Part shown: positions 8,253 through 16,787 of the stretch, one piece after another
Layout: each line of letters opens with the position of its first letter
How positions within the stretch are numbered: position 1 is the first letter of the stretch
Origin: Paenibacillus periandrae
GTDB lineage: Bacteria; Bacillota; Bacilli; Paenibacillales; NBRC-103111
Length of the DNA: 64,000 nucleotides
Direction: 5' to 3'
Assembly (NCBI RefSeq): GCF_022458865.1
Contig: NZ_JAJNMU010000001.1
Span: 496,001-560,000 of the forward strand
Made by a program: the position numbers and the translations under genes
Notes under the pieces: generated by a model
Seen by the model: the letters and a program-made list of their open reading frames with translations, nothing else
Database searches by the model: none
What the model was told of the DNA's origin: nothing

Positions 8253-11200
8253 TTACTTAACCTGGACCAGCAGCTTGGCAATCAGAGTCACTGCTTCTGC
8301 ACGGGTTGCACTCGCATTAGGTGCGAATATATTATTATCTCTTCCGTTAATAATTCCTTGCTTGGCCGCAGCAGCAACATACGCACGTGCCCAAGCTGGA
8401 ATTTGCTCGGCATCTGCAAACGAAAGTGTTGCCTTTTCATCAGACGGAAGCTTCAACGCCCTCCCGATCATAACCGCGATTTCCGATCTGGAAATTTTGC
8501 GGTCTGCGCGGAAAGTTTGATCCTCATAGCTCGTTATAATACCTGCACCTACTGTCTGAGCCAAATGTGGTTTCACCCAAGCTGGTATGCTGGAGAGGTC
8601 AGCAAAAGTTAATTCTGTTGCTTTGCCTTCTAATTTGAGTGCTCGACTGATCATTACCGTAAATTCGGCACGATTGATTTCACCGTCAGGTCGGAACGAA
8701 CCATCCTCATACCCATTAACGATGCCAAGTGCCACTGCACGCTCAATTGCGTCTTTGCTCCAATGGTTCTGGATATCGCTTAATGCAATCTGTCCTGCTG
8801 TTGGATTAACCGTTGGTTGACCACTCTCGGCGATCGATGTCAGTGTTGCATTTTGATCAATTTCCTTCAAGCTGGACTTATCATAAGCAATTTCAATATC
8901 GAAGGACTGGACGTCATTGACGGCTGTCTGAGCCAATTTGACAGAGCCTTTTGATCTCGCTGATAAATCCTTTACTTCATATTCGATCTCACGAGTATTT
9001 TTCAATTCATCCTTGCTCAGGACGCTGACCTCGGACAAGCTTCCATTTTGCTCAATCTTCATTTCTGTAATTTTTTCACTTTGTTTAATAATAAAGGAAA
9101 TATATTGTTTTCCTCCAACTACTCTTACAATACCTGGACTTTGCACATAATCCTGAATGATTGATTTCTCATCTGTTCCACTTTTAAAAATCGTGAGGTT
9201 CGTGCTGTACTTGCCATCAGCCAAAGTGAATGATATCGTTCCTGATCCGCCTCCAGAGCCACCGCCACCTGAACTTCCAGATCCGCTTGTACCGGTGCCT
9301 GGTGTCGTTGGAGTGGTCGGTGTTGTCGAATCGTCGGGTACATTGACTGCGATGACCTTGTCAAATTCTAATTTAAACGTATGTTCCTCTCCGCCTGAAC
9401 CCTTTAATTGAATTGCGTAGGTAGCTGTCAAATCCGCAGTCTCAAACTCCACCTGCCTGGAGCTTTCCTCAGCAGCCAATATTCTTACGACCCCTGATTG
9501 TTTAAGTGAATATTGCGGCAATAACTCGGATTTTGTACCGTCAGCTTTAATAAGCTGAATTTTCGAAACCGTTACTCCACTTTTCAATTTTATTACTGCC
9601 ATTTTCTTACCGTTAACTACCTTCAGTGTACCTCCATTGTCCACATAATTACTGATAGGAGTCCCAGAGCCATCCTCCGATACTGCTGCCTTGAAGGTAA
9701 CACTGTATTCACCGTTTTTAACAGGCTGAGTTAAATCAATAGTCTTGTCAACTACGACTGCTTTGAACGCATTTAGCGCTGTTTGCAGAGCTGCTAATGC
9801 TCCATCCACCTGCTGCTGGGTTGCGGATGTGTTGCCACCCGTCGTCTTGACTTCGTTAATAGCCACTAACAATGTGCTTTTCGCACCTGCCAGGTATTGA
9901 CCGTGGCTTGTTCCTTCTACAGCTGCATCATGGATGGCTTGAGCTTCAGCTAGAAGTGCTTGCAAGGAATTGGTATTCACGATAATGAATTTCAAACGAA
10001 TCGAATGATCCATTTCATAGGGTGATCCATTTGGCAGTGAAGTAGATACATGCACCACAGCGTTCAGCAATGCCGTCATGTCGCTCACTTCAAACTCAAC
10101 TACTCTTGTATTCGCTGCTGTATCTGTGCTGACTGTAGCTGCTTCCACCATAGTACCGTTCTGCTCTACCTTGAAGCTCGGTACCACCGTGCTGTTATTG
10201 ATAGTGAACGAAACTTTGTTCTTGCCGTCTTGTACCTTCCATTTTGCTGGCTTGTTTAAATAACTATCCATGGATGAAGCTTGATCCTTGGTAGCATGCA
10301 ATGCTGTAAAGTTTATTTCTCGCTTTGTGGTTACACTGGAAAAACCGAGCTCTACATCGTACTCATTGTCGTACAAGAAGGTAGGCGTTACCTGCCAGTA
10401 TATTTTCACCCATCCGTTCAATCGTGCATTCAAATCATTGACTTCAAATTTAATAACTCGGGTGTTGTTAGCGGTATCTTGGCTTACGATTGCCGTTTCT
10501 GTCAAAATTCCAGCCTGCTCAGTTTTGAACGAAGTGATTTCAGCACTTTGCAGCAATTTGAACGAGACATATTTTTTACCGCCGGCAACCGTTAATTTAC
10601 CACTGCTCTTATCTACATAATCGTACATTACCGAATTTTCATTCGTACCTTTTTTGTAAATGTTGAAATTGATTGCATACTGGCCGTCCGCTAAACCTCC
10701 CGTTCCTGTACCCGGGTTAGTGACAACAACGACTGCTGCTTTGAACACAGCCAGCGCCGCTTGCAGAGCTGCTAGTGCTTCATCCACCTGCTGCTGGGTT
10801 GCGGATGCACTGTCAGCTATCGCCTTGGCTTGATTAATAACCACAAGCAATGTGCTTTTCGCACCTGCTGGATATTGACCATTTGCACTTCCTTCCACAG
10901 CTGCATCATGAAATGCTTGTGCGTCGGTTATCAGCGTTTTCAAGGTGGTCTTATTCGAGATTTCGAATCTCAAGCGAATCGAATGATCCATTTCATAAGG
11001 TGATCCATTTGGCAGTGAGGTAGATACATGCACCACAGCGTTCAACAATGCCGTCATGTCGCTCACTTCAAACTCAACTACTCTTGTATTCGCTGCTGTA
11101 TCTGTGCTGACTGTAGTTGCTTCCACCATGGTACCGTTCTGCTCTACCTTGAAGCTCGGTACCACCGTACTGTTATTGATAGTGAACGAAACTTTGTTCT

Positions 11201-11846
11201 TGCCGTCTTGTACCTTCCATTTTGCTGGCTTGTTAAAGTAACTATCCATAGATGAAGCTTGATCCTTGGTAGCATGCAATGCTGTAAAGCTCACATTCTG
11301 CTCGGTAATATCACCGGCCGGGTACACAGTAAAGGTGAACGAGCAATCATCGACTTTTAATTTGCTTCCATCCTTGTTGATAATGGAAATATCGGATGCT
11401 TGTATCGTTACGTTACGAATTTGCGAGGTTGCTTTAGTCTGCACGGATAAGGAGAGCAATTGAAAAGAAGTCTCGGATGTAATACTGACAGGATTGCTTC
11501 TGTCCTTGATATCAAAAGTAACAAGATACTTTCCGGGAGCTACTTCCGTTTTTACAGGTGTATTAAACTGAGTTTGGGCAGTAGCGCCCGATAATTCCAT
11601 CTCATTTGGATCAAAGGATATCGTCGCTTCATATCCATACACTTGTTGATATACACTATTGGTCACATTGCCGACAGATTGCCAAATGCTAGAGAGCTTG
11701 TTTCCACCATACACCGAGGTTGTGGCGGATTTTAATTGTACGGTTGGATCACCGATAGCAGCCGTTGCATCCGGAAGCGGGATGCCTGCAAGCAGGACAA
11801 ACAGGATGAGTAAGCTTGACAGGACTTTCTTAAATTGCGCGTTCAC
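8253..11846 (-). CDS. SLH-anchored surface protein with five NEAT-like heme-binding domains
   Basis: Large wall protein of 1197 residues. Order of parts: signal peptide (1-30); a cohesin-like beta domain (33-175); NEAT-like 1 (185-295); FIVAR helical repeat (300-372); NEAT 2 (384-505); NEAT 3 (511-623); FIVAR (625-698); divergent NEAT-like 4 (707-835); Gly/Ser linker (849-869); NEAT 5 (873-990); three SLH repeats (1022-1190, with DGSFRPDGEINRAEF) that hold it on secondary wall polymer. NEAT 2 carries YDNEY at 492-496, matching the YxxxY heme-ligand motif of Isd proteins. NEAT 1 and 3 have YEMDH (YxxxH) instead, and NEAT 5 lacks the tyrosines. Start is GTG at 11846 with AAAGGAG 7 bases upstream. 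Fur boxes upstream fit induction under iron limitation. Likely role: capture of heme at the surface. No other heme-uptake gene is in the window. Confidence 0.88.
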   Translation of the reverse strand: MNAQFKKVLSSLLILFVLLAGIPLPDATAAIGDPTVQLKSATTSVYGGNKLSSIWQSVGNVTNSVYQQVYGYEATISFDPNEMELSGATAQTQFNTPVKTEVAPGKYLVTFDIKDRSNPVSITSETSFQLLSLSVQTKATSQIRNVTIQASDISIINKDGSKLKVDDCSFTFTVYPAGDITEQNVSFTALHATKDQASSMDSYFNKPAKWKVQDGKNKVSFTINNSTVVPSFKVEQNGTMVEATTVSTDTAANTRVVEFEVSDMTALLNAVVHVSTSLPNGSPYEMDHSIRLRFEISNKTTLKTLITDAQAFHDAAVEGSANGQYPAGAKSTLLVVINQAKAIADSASATQQQVDEALAALQAALAVFKAAVVVVTNPGTGTGGLADGQYAINFNIYKKGTNENSVMYDYVDKSSGKLTVAGGKKYVSFKLLQSAEITSFKTEQAGILTETAIVSQDTANNTRVIKFEVNDLNARLNGWVKIYWQVTPTFLYDNEYDVELGFSSVTTKREINFTALHATKDQASSMDSYLNKPAKWKVQDGKNKVSFTINNSTVVPSFKVEQNGTMVEAATVSTDTAANTRVVEFEVSDMTALLNAVVHVSTSLPNGSPYEMDHSIRLKFIIVNTNSLQALLAEAQAIHDAAVEGTSHGQYLAGAKSTLLVAINEVKTTGGNTSATQQQVDGALAALQTALNAFKAVVVDKTIDLTQPVKNGEYSVTFKAAVSEDGSGTPISNYVDNGGTLKVVNGKKMAVIKLKSGVTVSKIQLIKADGTKSELLPQYSLKQSGVVRILAAEESSRQVEFETADLTATYAIQLKGSGGEEHTFKLEFDKVIAVNVPDDSTTPTTPTTPGTGTSGSGSSGGGGSGGGSGTISFTLADGKYSTNLTIFKSGTDEKSIIQDYVQSPGIVRVVGGKQYISFIIKQSEKITEMKIEQNGSLSEVSVLSKDELKNTREIEYEVKDLSARSKGSVKLAQTAVNDVQSFDIEIAYDKSSLKEIDQNATLTSIAESGQPTVNPTAGQIALSDIQNHWSKDAIERAVALGIVNGYEDGSFRPDGEINRAEFTVMISRALKLEGKATELTFADLSSIPAWVKPHLAQTVGAGIITSYEDQTFRADRKISRSEIAVMIGRALKLPSDEKATLSFADAEQIPAWARAYVAAAAKQGIINGRDNNIFAPNASATRAEAVTLIAKLLVQVK
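9978..10316 (-). repeat. Internal repeat copy encoding NEAT domain 3
   Basis: Nearly identical in DNA to 10962-11294, which encodes NEAT domain 1, showing a recent in-gene duplication. The encoded domains differ at only a few residues. The FIVAR segments that follow each copy (9753-9974 and 10731-10949) are also similar but more diverged. Confidence 0.85.
10962..11294 (-). repeat. Internal repeat copy encoding NEAT domain 1
   Basis: Partner of the repeat at 9978-10316, about 980 bases apart in the same orientation. Homologous exchange between the copies could delete or add a NEAT-FIVAR-NEAT unit. Confidence 0.85.
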
Positions 11847-11927
11847 AATATCTCTCCTTTACGAATAAGCAGCTTAAATATGCCACCAATAAAACTCAGC
11901 AGGTTTATCCAAATCTTCAAATAATAA

Positions 11928-11942
11928 CGATAATCATTCTCA
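11928..11942. promoter_or_regulatory. Fur box 1 upstream of the NEAT/SLH gene
   Basis: CGATAATCATTCTCA fits the 7-1-7 Fur consensus (TGATAAT-N-ATTATCA) at most positions. It lies 82 bases upstream of the GTG start, which is where an iron-responsive operator of a heme-capture gene is expected. Confidence 0.7.
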
Positions 11943-12054
11943 ATAATTACACAAAAAAATATTCATATGCCTTCTTATTTTGCTTTGTACTTGCTAATCA
12001 ATCTGCGTTTCTGCTTATACCAGGTAGTTGGAGTGCTGTATGCATACAATTTCG

Positions 12055-12084
12055 ATAGTATATGAGGGAGTAAATAATTGTCAA
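12055..12084 (-). promoter_or_regulatory. Sigma-A promoter candidate for the NEAT/SLH gene
   Basis: On the minus strand TTGACA (12084-12079), 16-base spacer, TATACT (12062-12057). Transcription would begin near 12050, giving a 5' leader of about 200 bases that contains Fur box 1. The rest of 11847-12262 holds Fur box 2, a second promoter on the plus strand and a terminator; no gene is visible there. Confidence 0.6.
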
Positions 12085-12144
12085 CCCCCAAAATAACATA
12101 AATTTTCTTGATAGGGGCATTAAAATTTGTTATTAAATTTATCG

Positions 12145-12173
12145 TTGACAATGAGAATCATTTTCAATAATAT
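12145..12173 (+). promoter_or_regulatory. Near-consensus promoter with a Fur box in its spacer
   Basis: TTGACA at 12145-12150, a 17-base spacer, and TAATAT at 12168-12173 on the plus strand. The spacer contains TGAGAATCATTTTCA (12152-12166), a strong 7-1-7 Fur box, so bound Fur would block RNA polymerase. No open frame follows; a transcript from about 12180 would meet the hairpin at 12209-12245 after roughly 65 bases. It could be a small RNA promoter, or the box could serve the NEAT gene on the other strand. Confidence 0.65.
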
Positions 12174-12197
12174 TTAATTACTTAAACTCACTATCTC

Positions 12198-12245
12198 ATA
12201 AAAAAACGTAAAGCTACTCACGTTAGACAACCATGAGCAGCTTTA
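12198..12245 (-). terminator. Terminator after the phytanoyl-CoA-type dioxygenase gene at 12263
   Basis: Arms at 12209-12220 and 12234-12245 pair over 12 bases with one mismatch. On the minus strand a T-run (12206-12199) follows. Read on the plus strand the same hairpin is followed by TTTATTTG and could end a short transcript from the promoter at 12145. Confidence 0.7.
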
Positions 12246-12262
12246 TTTGAATAAATAAACAA

Positions 12263-12979
12263 TTATTTCTTGTAAGGAGACAAATCTTCTCGGTCTGTCA
12301 GCAGCTTGCCTGTCTCGGCATATCGGCAGACGGCTGATGCCACCTGAAAGGCATATGCTCTTCTTGGCAGATCGGTATGGTTGGTTTTACTGTGATGCAG
12401 CGTTTCCCTATGGAATATGACAGCATCCCCGGGAGCCATCGGCTTGCAAGGTGCCCCGTTATCCGGATCAGCAGCACGGCGATGTGTTTCACCCGCCTCA
12501 TTCAGATCCTTTTGACGACCCAAACGATGGGATCTTGGTGCCAGCCACAAGCCTGCGTTCTCTTGAGTAATGTGATCCAATGCGACAAAGCCATTCAGCA
12601 TATGCCCCAGAATATGCGTGTACATATTATCCTGATGCCAGGCCAAGCCTTCGCCACGCGGGGGCACGACAGCATACATCCCCATCCATAGCTTGACATC
12701 GTCTCCCAAAATGCGTTCAAAGGATTCAATAATTCGCGTATCGCTCAGGAAATTGACTGTTTCCGGAAACTGTGCCTGACTTTTGGCCAAGTTTACAGTA
12801 GCATTGGACTTCCACTTGCCGTCATTGGATTGCTGGGTGGCGAATTCCGTATTTTCCTTGTTAATTTTATCAACGGCTTCCTGGGTCAAAAAGCCAGGTG
12901 CGTAGAAGAAGCCTTCGCGGTAAAATTCTTCAATCATTTCTTCAGTCAATACAAAATTCGATGCATTGGTCGTTAACAT
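12263..12979 (-). CDS. Phytanoyl-CoA dioxygenase (PhyH) family Fe(II)/2-oxoglutarate oxygenase
   Basis: Non-heme iron oxygenase of 238 residues that hydroxylates a small substrate using 2-oxoglutarate and O2. The iron-binding HxD is in LAWHQDNMYTH. The distal His is probably in TLHHSKTN, and the 2-oxoglutarate-binding Arg in RRAYAFQV. The N-terminus TEEMIEEFYREGFFYAPGFL is typical of the family. I use the ATG at 12979 because AAGGAGGG precedes it at the right distance; the frame runs 19 codons further upstream without a site. It is the last gene of a minus-strand group with the creatininase-type and aldo/keto reductase genes, and an 18-base motif shared with the aldo/keto reductase promoter region lies 77 bases upstream. 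The substrate is unknown. Confidence 0.88.
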   Translation of the reverse strand: MLTTNASNFVLTEEMIEEFYREGFFYAPGFLTQEAVDKINKENTEFATQQSNDGKWKSNATVNLAKSQAQFPETVNFLSDTRIIESFERILGDDVKLWMGMYAVVPPRGEGLAWHQDNMYTHILGHMLNGFVALDHITQENAGLWLAPRSHRLGRQKDLNEAGETHRRAADPDNGAPCKPMAPGDAVIFHRETLHHSKTNHTDLPRRAYAFQVASAVCRYAETGKLLTDREDLSPYKK

Positions 12980-13055
12980 GGGTAAACCCTCCTTGTTTGG
13001 TATGCTACAAATATATCGAAAAATGATGTTCTTCACTGCTTCAATTCAATCAATT

Positions 13056-13073
13056 AGTTGTACTTTTGTTCAG
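13056..13073 (-). promoter_or_regulatory. Shared 18-base motif, copy upstream of the dioxygenase gene
   Basis: AGTTGTACTTTTGTTCAG on the plus strand, identical to 15108-15125. Each copy lies 75-90 bases upstream of a minus-strand gene start, which suggests a binding site for one regulator, for example the AraC protein or the YesN-type response regulator of this region. Confidence 0.5.
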
Positions 13074-13115
13074 CTTTTCAAAGAAATTTATAGAATAAGG
13101 CAGAAGTGCTCTTGC

Positions 13116-14030
13116 TTACCGGTTAGTCTGCATACGGATATACTCATAAGGCTTCCAACGTGACTGCTCAGAGACAGGCTCTTGCCCTTCCCTCGGCTGC
13201 AAAGCTGCCCAATGCTCGGCACCTGATTCAGCTGAGCCAACAATATGTGACCATAATTCCTCAACTACTCCATAGGAAAGGGGGAGCCGGCGGTTCGTCA
13301 CAGGTTCGGATTGCAGTCCAAGTTCAGCCACAATGCGGCTTAAAGCAAGCTCACATGCATCGCAAATCAGTTCACCGTACGCCTGAGTTGCCTCATTGGC
13401 ATCCGATGCAGCCGCCAACCGTCCCCCAGCCCCCTCCAGCTCCTCAAAAGCTTTTTTGGAAGGATCTATCAGATCAGGACGAATATGCATCAGCATCGAA
13501 ATCTCGTATTTACCAGCATGATCTCCCGTATACTTACCCTCGACCAGATCAAAATCCGTTCCATACCAAATGTTCATTCCTGTCTGCTCCTGAAACATCC
13601 GTGCAATTTTACGCAGATCATGCACATGAGCCCCACCGTGTCCGGACAATATGACCGCCGACTGAAAGCCTGCATTATAGAAGGAACGCAGCTGATACAG
13701 GAAAAAATGGTAAAATACGTATGGCGGAACGGATGACATATAAGGATTATGTTCCCCCACATTTGCCTCCAGAAATTTGGCTGAAGGTCCTGACTCATGC
13801 ACATGATAGTTCATGCTGGGAGCGACAATACCACCCATCTGCTTGGCTACACGTGTGCATAAATATTCAGCTTTGAAGGTATCCAAACCAAAAGCACTGA
13901 TCTGACCATGCGGCTCACATAAACCAAGCGGCATATACACGACAGGACATTGCTGCTGGCGCTCAATCAATTCAGCCGGGAACAACTCGGCCCACAGCAC
14001 CTTGGATACAGTTTTTGAGTCATTGCTCAT
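13116..14030 (-). CDS. Creatininase-family amidohydrolase
   Basis: Cytoplasmic metal-dependent hydrolase of 304 residues related to creatinine amidohydrolase and the MftE/ArfB-type deformylases. Metal-site motifs are visible: PLGLCEPHG (Glu/His), GLDTFKAE (Asp), and SGHGGAHV (His), followed later by DHAGKYEISMLMHIRPD with the further Glu. Start is ATG at 14030 with AAGGAGA before it. This ATG overlaps the stop of the aldo/keto reductase in ATGA, so the two are translationally coupled. The family opens cyclic or linear amide bonds. With an oxygenase and a reductase in the same group, it may act in breakdown of a nitrogen-containing compound brought in by the LplABC importer upstream; this is inference. 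Confidence 0.85.
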   Translation of the reverse strand: MSNDSKTVSKVLWAELFPAELIERQQQCPVVYMPLGLCEPHGQISAFGLDTFKAEYLCTRVAKQMGGIVAPSMNYHVHESGPSAKFLEANVGEHNPYMSSVPPYVFYHFFLYQLRSFYNAGFQSAVILSGHGGAHVHDLRKIARMFQEQTGMNIWYGTDFDLVEGKYTGDHAGKYEISMLMHIRPDLIDPSKKAFEELEGAGGRLAAASDANEATQAYGELICDACELALSRIVAELGLQSEPVTNRRLPLSYGVVEELWSHIVGSAESGAEHWAALQPREGQEPVSEQSRWKPYEYIRMQTNR

Positions 14031-15022
14031 AAATGTCTCCTTGCATGATAGAAGTGTCTGATCCAACGCTCACGTATTTTAATAAGCTCATACAGCTCAT
14101 CGGGCAAAGCTTCCTTGTCACAAGCCGCGATATTTTCCGCCGCATATTCGAGCACCTGCATCGAAGAAATCGCAACGGTCACACCCGGGTCCTTCAGCAC
14201 GAATTTAATCGCGAGCTCCGTTAATGAGCTCGCATACTGAGGCACATATTGACGAAGGCGATCCACCTTGTCCAGATAAACACTTCGTGGCTGACAGTCA
14301 AAATAATTGTAGCGATAATCCGAATCGGGGATAACGGTATCCTCCTTCAAGAATCCAGTCAGCCCTCCCTCGTCCAGAATAACTCTTGCGATGACAGCCA
14401 CTTTATTCTCCTGGCAGATTGGAACCAGGCAATCGAGTGCAACCGAGTCAAAAATATTGACGATCGTTTGCACCGAATCAATAACACCCGCTCTAACCAA
14501 TGAAATCGCATGATCATGCCGGTGATCCGGCAGAGAGACACCCAAATATCGAACCTTGCCTTCGTCCTTCAGCCTGAGCAGCTCTTCCATCCAATAATCA
14601 ACACCATCCCATTGCGGCCAATAGACATGAAGCTGGAGCAGATCCAGTGTCTCGATATCCATAGCCTGCAGCGATTGCTCCACGCTCGTCCGTATGGATC
14701 CGGGCGGATAGGTGGATTGTACATCCAGCGGGAAATGAAAGCCTGCACCAGGTAAGGAATGAGGCGGTGCCGAGGCAGCAGCTTTTGTGGCTATGAACGG
14801 TTTTTCCCCGTTCCACTCCTTTAATGCCTTGCCTATAAGCTCCTCCGATCTTCCGTACACTCTTGCGGTATCAATAAAATTAACTCCGTTCTCCAGCGCA
14901 TACACAAGGGAACGGATCATTGCAGCATCGTCTTGTTGGCCAAAGATGCCATTTAAACCCATACCACCAAAGCCAAGCCTGCTGATGGCTTCACCTGAAC
15001 GAGCGAACACGGACGTTTGCAT
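14027..15022 (-). CDS. Aldo/keto reductase
   Basis: NADPH-dependent oxidoreductase of 331 residues with a TIM-barrel fold. The catalytic Asp and Tyr are in NFIDTARVYGRSEELIGKAL (near residues 50-55), the Lys in KPFIATKA, and the His in LLQLHVYW. It resembles L-galactose/D-threo-aldose dehydrogenase-type members. It begins 200 bases after the binding-protein gene, beyond a hairpin, and has the 18-base motif 86 bases upstream, so it may have its own regulated promoter. It shares four bases with the creatininase-family gene. Probable role: reduction or oxidation of a carbonyl in the substrate handled by this gene group. Confidence 0.9.
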   Translation of the reverse strand: MQTSVFARSGEAISRLGFGGMGLNGIFGQQDDAAMIRSLVYALENGVNFIDTARVYGRSEELIGKALKEWNGEKPFIATKAAASAPPHSLPGAGFHFPLDVQSTYPPGSIRTSVEQSLQAMDIETLDLLQLHVYWPQWDGVDYWMEELLRLKDEGKVRYLGVSLPDHRHDHAISLVRAGVIDSVQTIVNIFDSVALDCLVPICQENKVAVIARVILDEGGLTGFLKEDTVIPDSDYRYNYFDCQPRSVYLDKVDRLRQYVPQYASSLTELAIKFVLKDPGVTVAISSMQVLEYAAENIAACDKEALPDELYELIKIRERWIRHFYHARRHL

Positions 15023-15107
15023 ATAAGTCTCCCTTCTTAAGCGAATACAGTCCTACTTTAGTTGTATCATGGAAAGCTGTTCAAAACTTCCCCAAACCTG
15101 ACGTAAA

Positions 15108-15125
15108 AGTTGTACTTTTGTTCAG
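15108..15125 (-). promoter_or_regulatory. Shared 18-base motif, copy upstream of the aldo/keto reductase gene
   Basis: Identical over 18 bases to 13056-13073 (AGTTGTACTTTTGTTCAG). It lies between the hairpin at 15131-15177 and the gene start at 15022. Confidence 0.5.
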
Positions 15126-15130
15126 TCAAC

Positions 15131-15177
15131 ATAAAGAAGACTGCCTCACAGGTCGCTTCAGACCTTGCAGGACAGTC
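15131..15177 (-). terminator. Hairpin after the LplA-like binding-protein gene
   Basis: On the minus strand GACTG, CCT and GGTC pair with GACC, AGG and CAGTC in one interrupted stem, followed by TTCTTTAT. It probably ends or attenuates transcription after the binding-protein gene. Confidence 0.55.
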
Positions 15178-15222
15178 CCATCTTCACTTCATGCCATTGT
15201 ATCTGCTACTTCACCATGTCGT

Positions 15223-16722
15223 TTATTTTTTCTTCGCGTACCATTCATTCATGGCATCAATCGCCGCCTTGCCGCCTTTTGCATTAAACTCCTGCACGAA
15301 CTTATCGAATTCATCCAGGCTTCGTTTACCCATAATGAATTTCAAAGCATTCTCCTCTGCGTAATTTCGCAGCTCATTAAACTTCGTATCATACACTTCC
15401 ACGGAAGGAGCGTATGCAGTCTCATCACGGTTGCGCTTAAATGGAATCAAAGGCTCATAGTAAGGCAAAAATCCTTTGGCTCCCAGCCGTGCAAAAAAGC
15501 TCGGGTCCGAATCACCTAAGAAATACAGCGTGCGCCACGGAATTGCGTTGCTTTGCTCAGCTGTTTGAACGACTTTACCGCCTTCTTCCTTGTAGTCTTC
15601 CCCTTCAATTCCGTAGGTCAGCAGCTTATCCGCCTCTGGACCTAAAATAAAGTTCATATATTCCGCAGCACCCTGCTTATTCTTCGCTTGCTTCGGAATA
15701 ACCCAATAAGTGCCTATCGGACGTTCCTCAGGAAAGCCGGACTGGCCTCCCTTACCCACAACAGGTGCGATGAATTTAAGCGTACCTCCATTGTTCTTCT
15801 CCTTCATAGATCGGTCAATGATTTGTGCATCTGACCACGACGTGGTAGTGAATACAGCCGTTCCGTTAATCAATTTGTCCTTCACGTCCTTGTTGATCGA
15901 AAACTCCTTATCAATCAAGCCTTCCCCATACCATTTCTTCATCGTCGTTAAAAACTCTTTGTACTCCGGCTGCAGCCAGCTGAATTCCAGCTTGTTATTT
16001 TTGGTTACCGCCGTCATTCCTACCCCAAATGCTTGTGCAAACGGTGTGAAGGAACCCGTTAATGAACCTGGATTGGAGGCCATTGCAGTCAGTGGTGCAA
16101 TATTTTTCTTTTCCTTGATCGTTTTGAGCGTCGTATAAAAATCATCCAGAGTTTCCGGGTCCTTCAGGTTCAGCTCTTTCATCACATCCGAACGTTCAAG
16201 CAGACCGTTGCCGACCTTTTGCGCGACGCGGTGAGGAATACCGTACACCTTGCCTTCGAAGCGGGTGGCGTCCAATATTTCCGGTGTAATCATAGCAGAC
16301 AGGGTCGGAATACTACTCTTGATCAGGTCATCCAATGGCTCAAATGCCCCCTGCTGGGCCAGCTTGAAATAATCCGATTTGTTATTGATGCGAATCAGAT
16401 CGGGCACATCACCGGATGCCAAAATGATCGAAACCTTTTGCGAGGGATTATCCTTGGGCAGTGCTTCGTATTTAAGATCAAAGCCTGATTTCTCTTTGAG
16501 CTGCTTGACCAATTTGTTGCTGTTCATATTATCAGAGCCTTGAAACTGCTCCAACGATGGGTGATAGGACATCATAATCTTTAATTCTTTGTTTTTGGTT
16601 GCAGGTTTGCTGGAACTGCTGCCCGCAGTCGTGCTTGTGCCTGAATCGTTACCACAGCCCGCGATTAAGCTAGTTAGCAGAACCGCTGACATCCCTATAC
16701 ATGCCGATTTCTTGTAGTTCAT
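15223..16722 (-). CDS. LplA-like extracellular solute-binding lipoprotein
   Basis: Substrate-binding protein of about 499 residues for an oligosaccharide-type importer (family 1, LplA/YtcQ branch). The signal peptide ends in a lipobox, TSLIAGC, followed by a Ser/Thr linker. The mature part has KIMMSYHPSLEQF and SQKVSIILASGDVPDLIRI. I use the ATG at 16722, which has AGGAGGGG 5 bases upstream, not the ATG at 16749. It is the third gene of a group with the LplB- and LplC-type permeases, the usual order in Paenibacillus. Ligand unknown; many relatives bind plant or fungal polysaccharide fragments. Confidence 0.92.
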   Translation of the reverse strand: MNYKKSACIGMSAVLLTSLIAGCGNDSGTSTTAGSSSSKPATKNKELKIMMSYHPSLEQFQGSDNMNSNKLVKQLKEKSGFDLKYEALPKDNPSQKVSIILASGDVPDLIRINNKSDYFKLAQQGAFEPLDDLIKSSIPTLSAMITPEILDATRFEGKVYGIPHRVAQKVGNGLLERSDVMKELNLKDPETLDDFYTTLKTIKEKKNIAPLTAMASNPGSLTGSFTPFAQAFGVGMTAVTKNNKLEFSWLQPEYKEFLTTMKKWYGEGLIDKEFSINKDVKDKLINGTAVFTTTSWSDAQIIDRSMKEKNNGGTLKFIAPVVGKGGQSGFPEERPIGTYWVIPKQAKNKQGAAEYMNFILGPEADKLLTYGIEGEDYKEEGGKVVQTAEQSNAIPWRTLYFLGDSDPSFFARLGAKGFLPYYEPLIPFKRNRDETAYAPSVEVYDTKFNELRNYAEENALKFIMGKRSLDEFDKFVQEFNAKGGKAAIDAMNEWYAKKK

Positions 16723-16787
16723 TGAAACCCCTCCTGTTTGTTTAATCATATCATGAAAAGCTGCTTATATAATGAACGGAACGGCAC

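Noticed and set aside
10050..11255. Two nearly identical plus-strand open frames (10050-10259 and 11028-11255)
   Set aside because: They are antisense images of the duplicated NEAT domains; the identity comes from the domain repeat.
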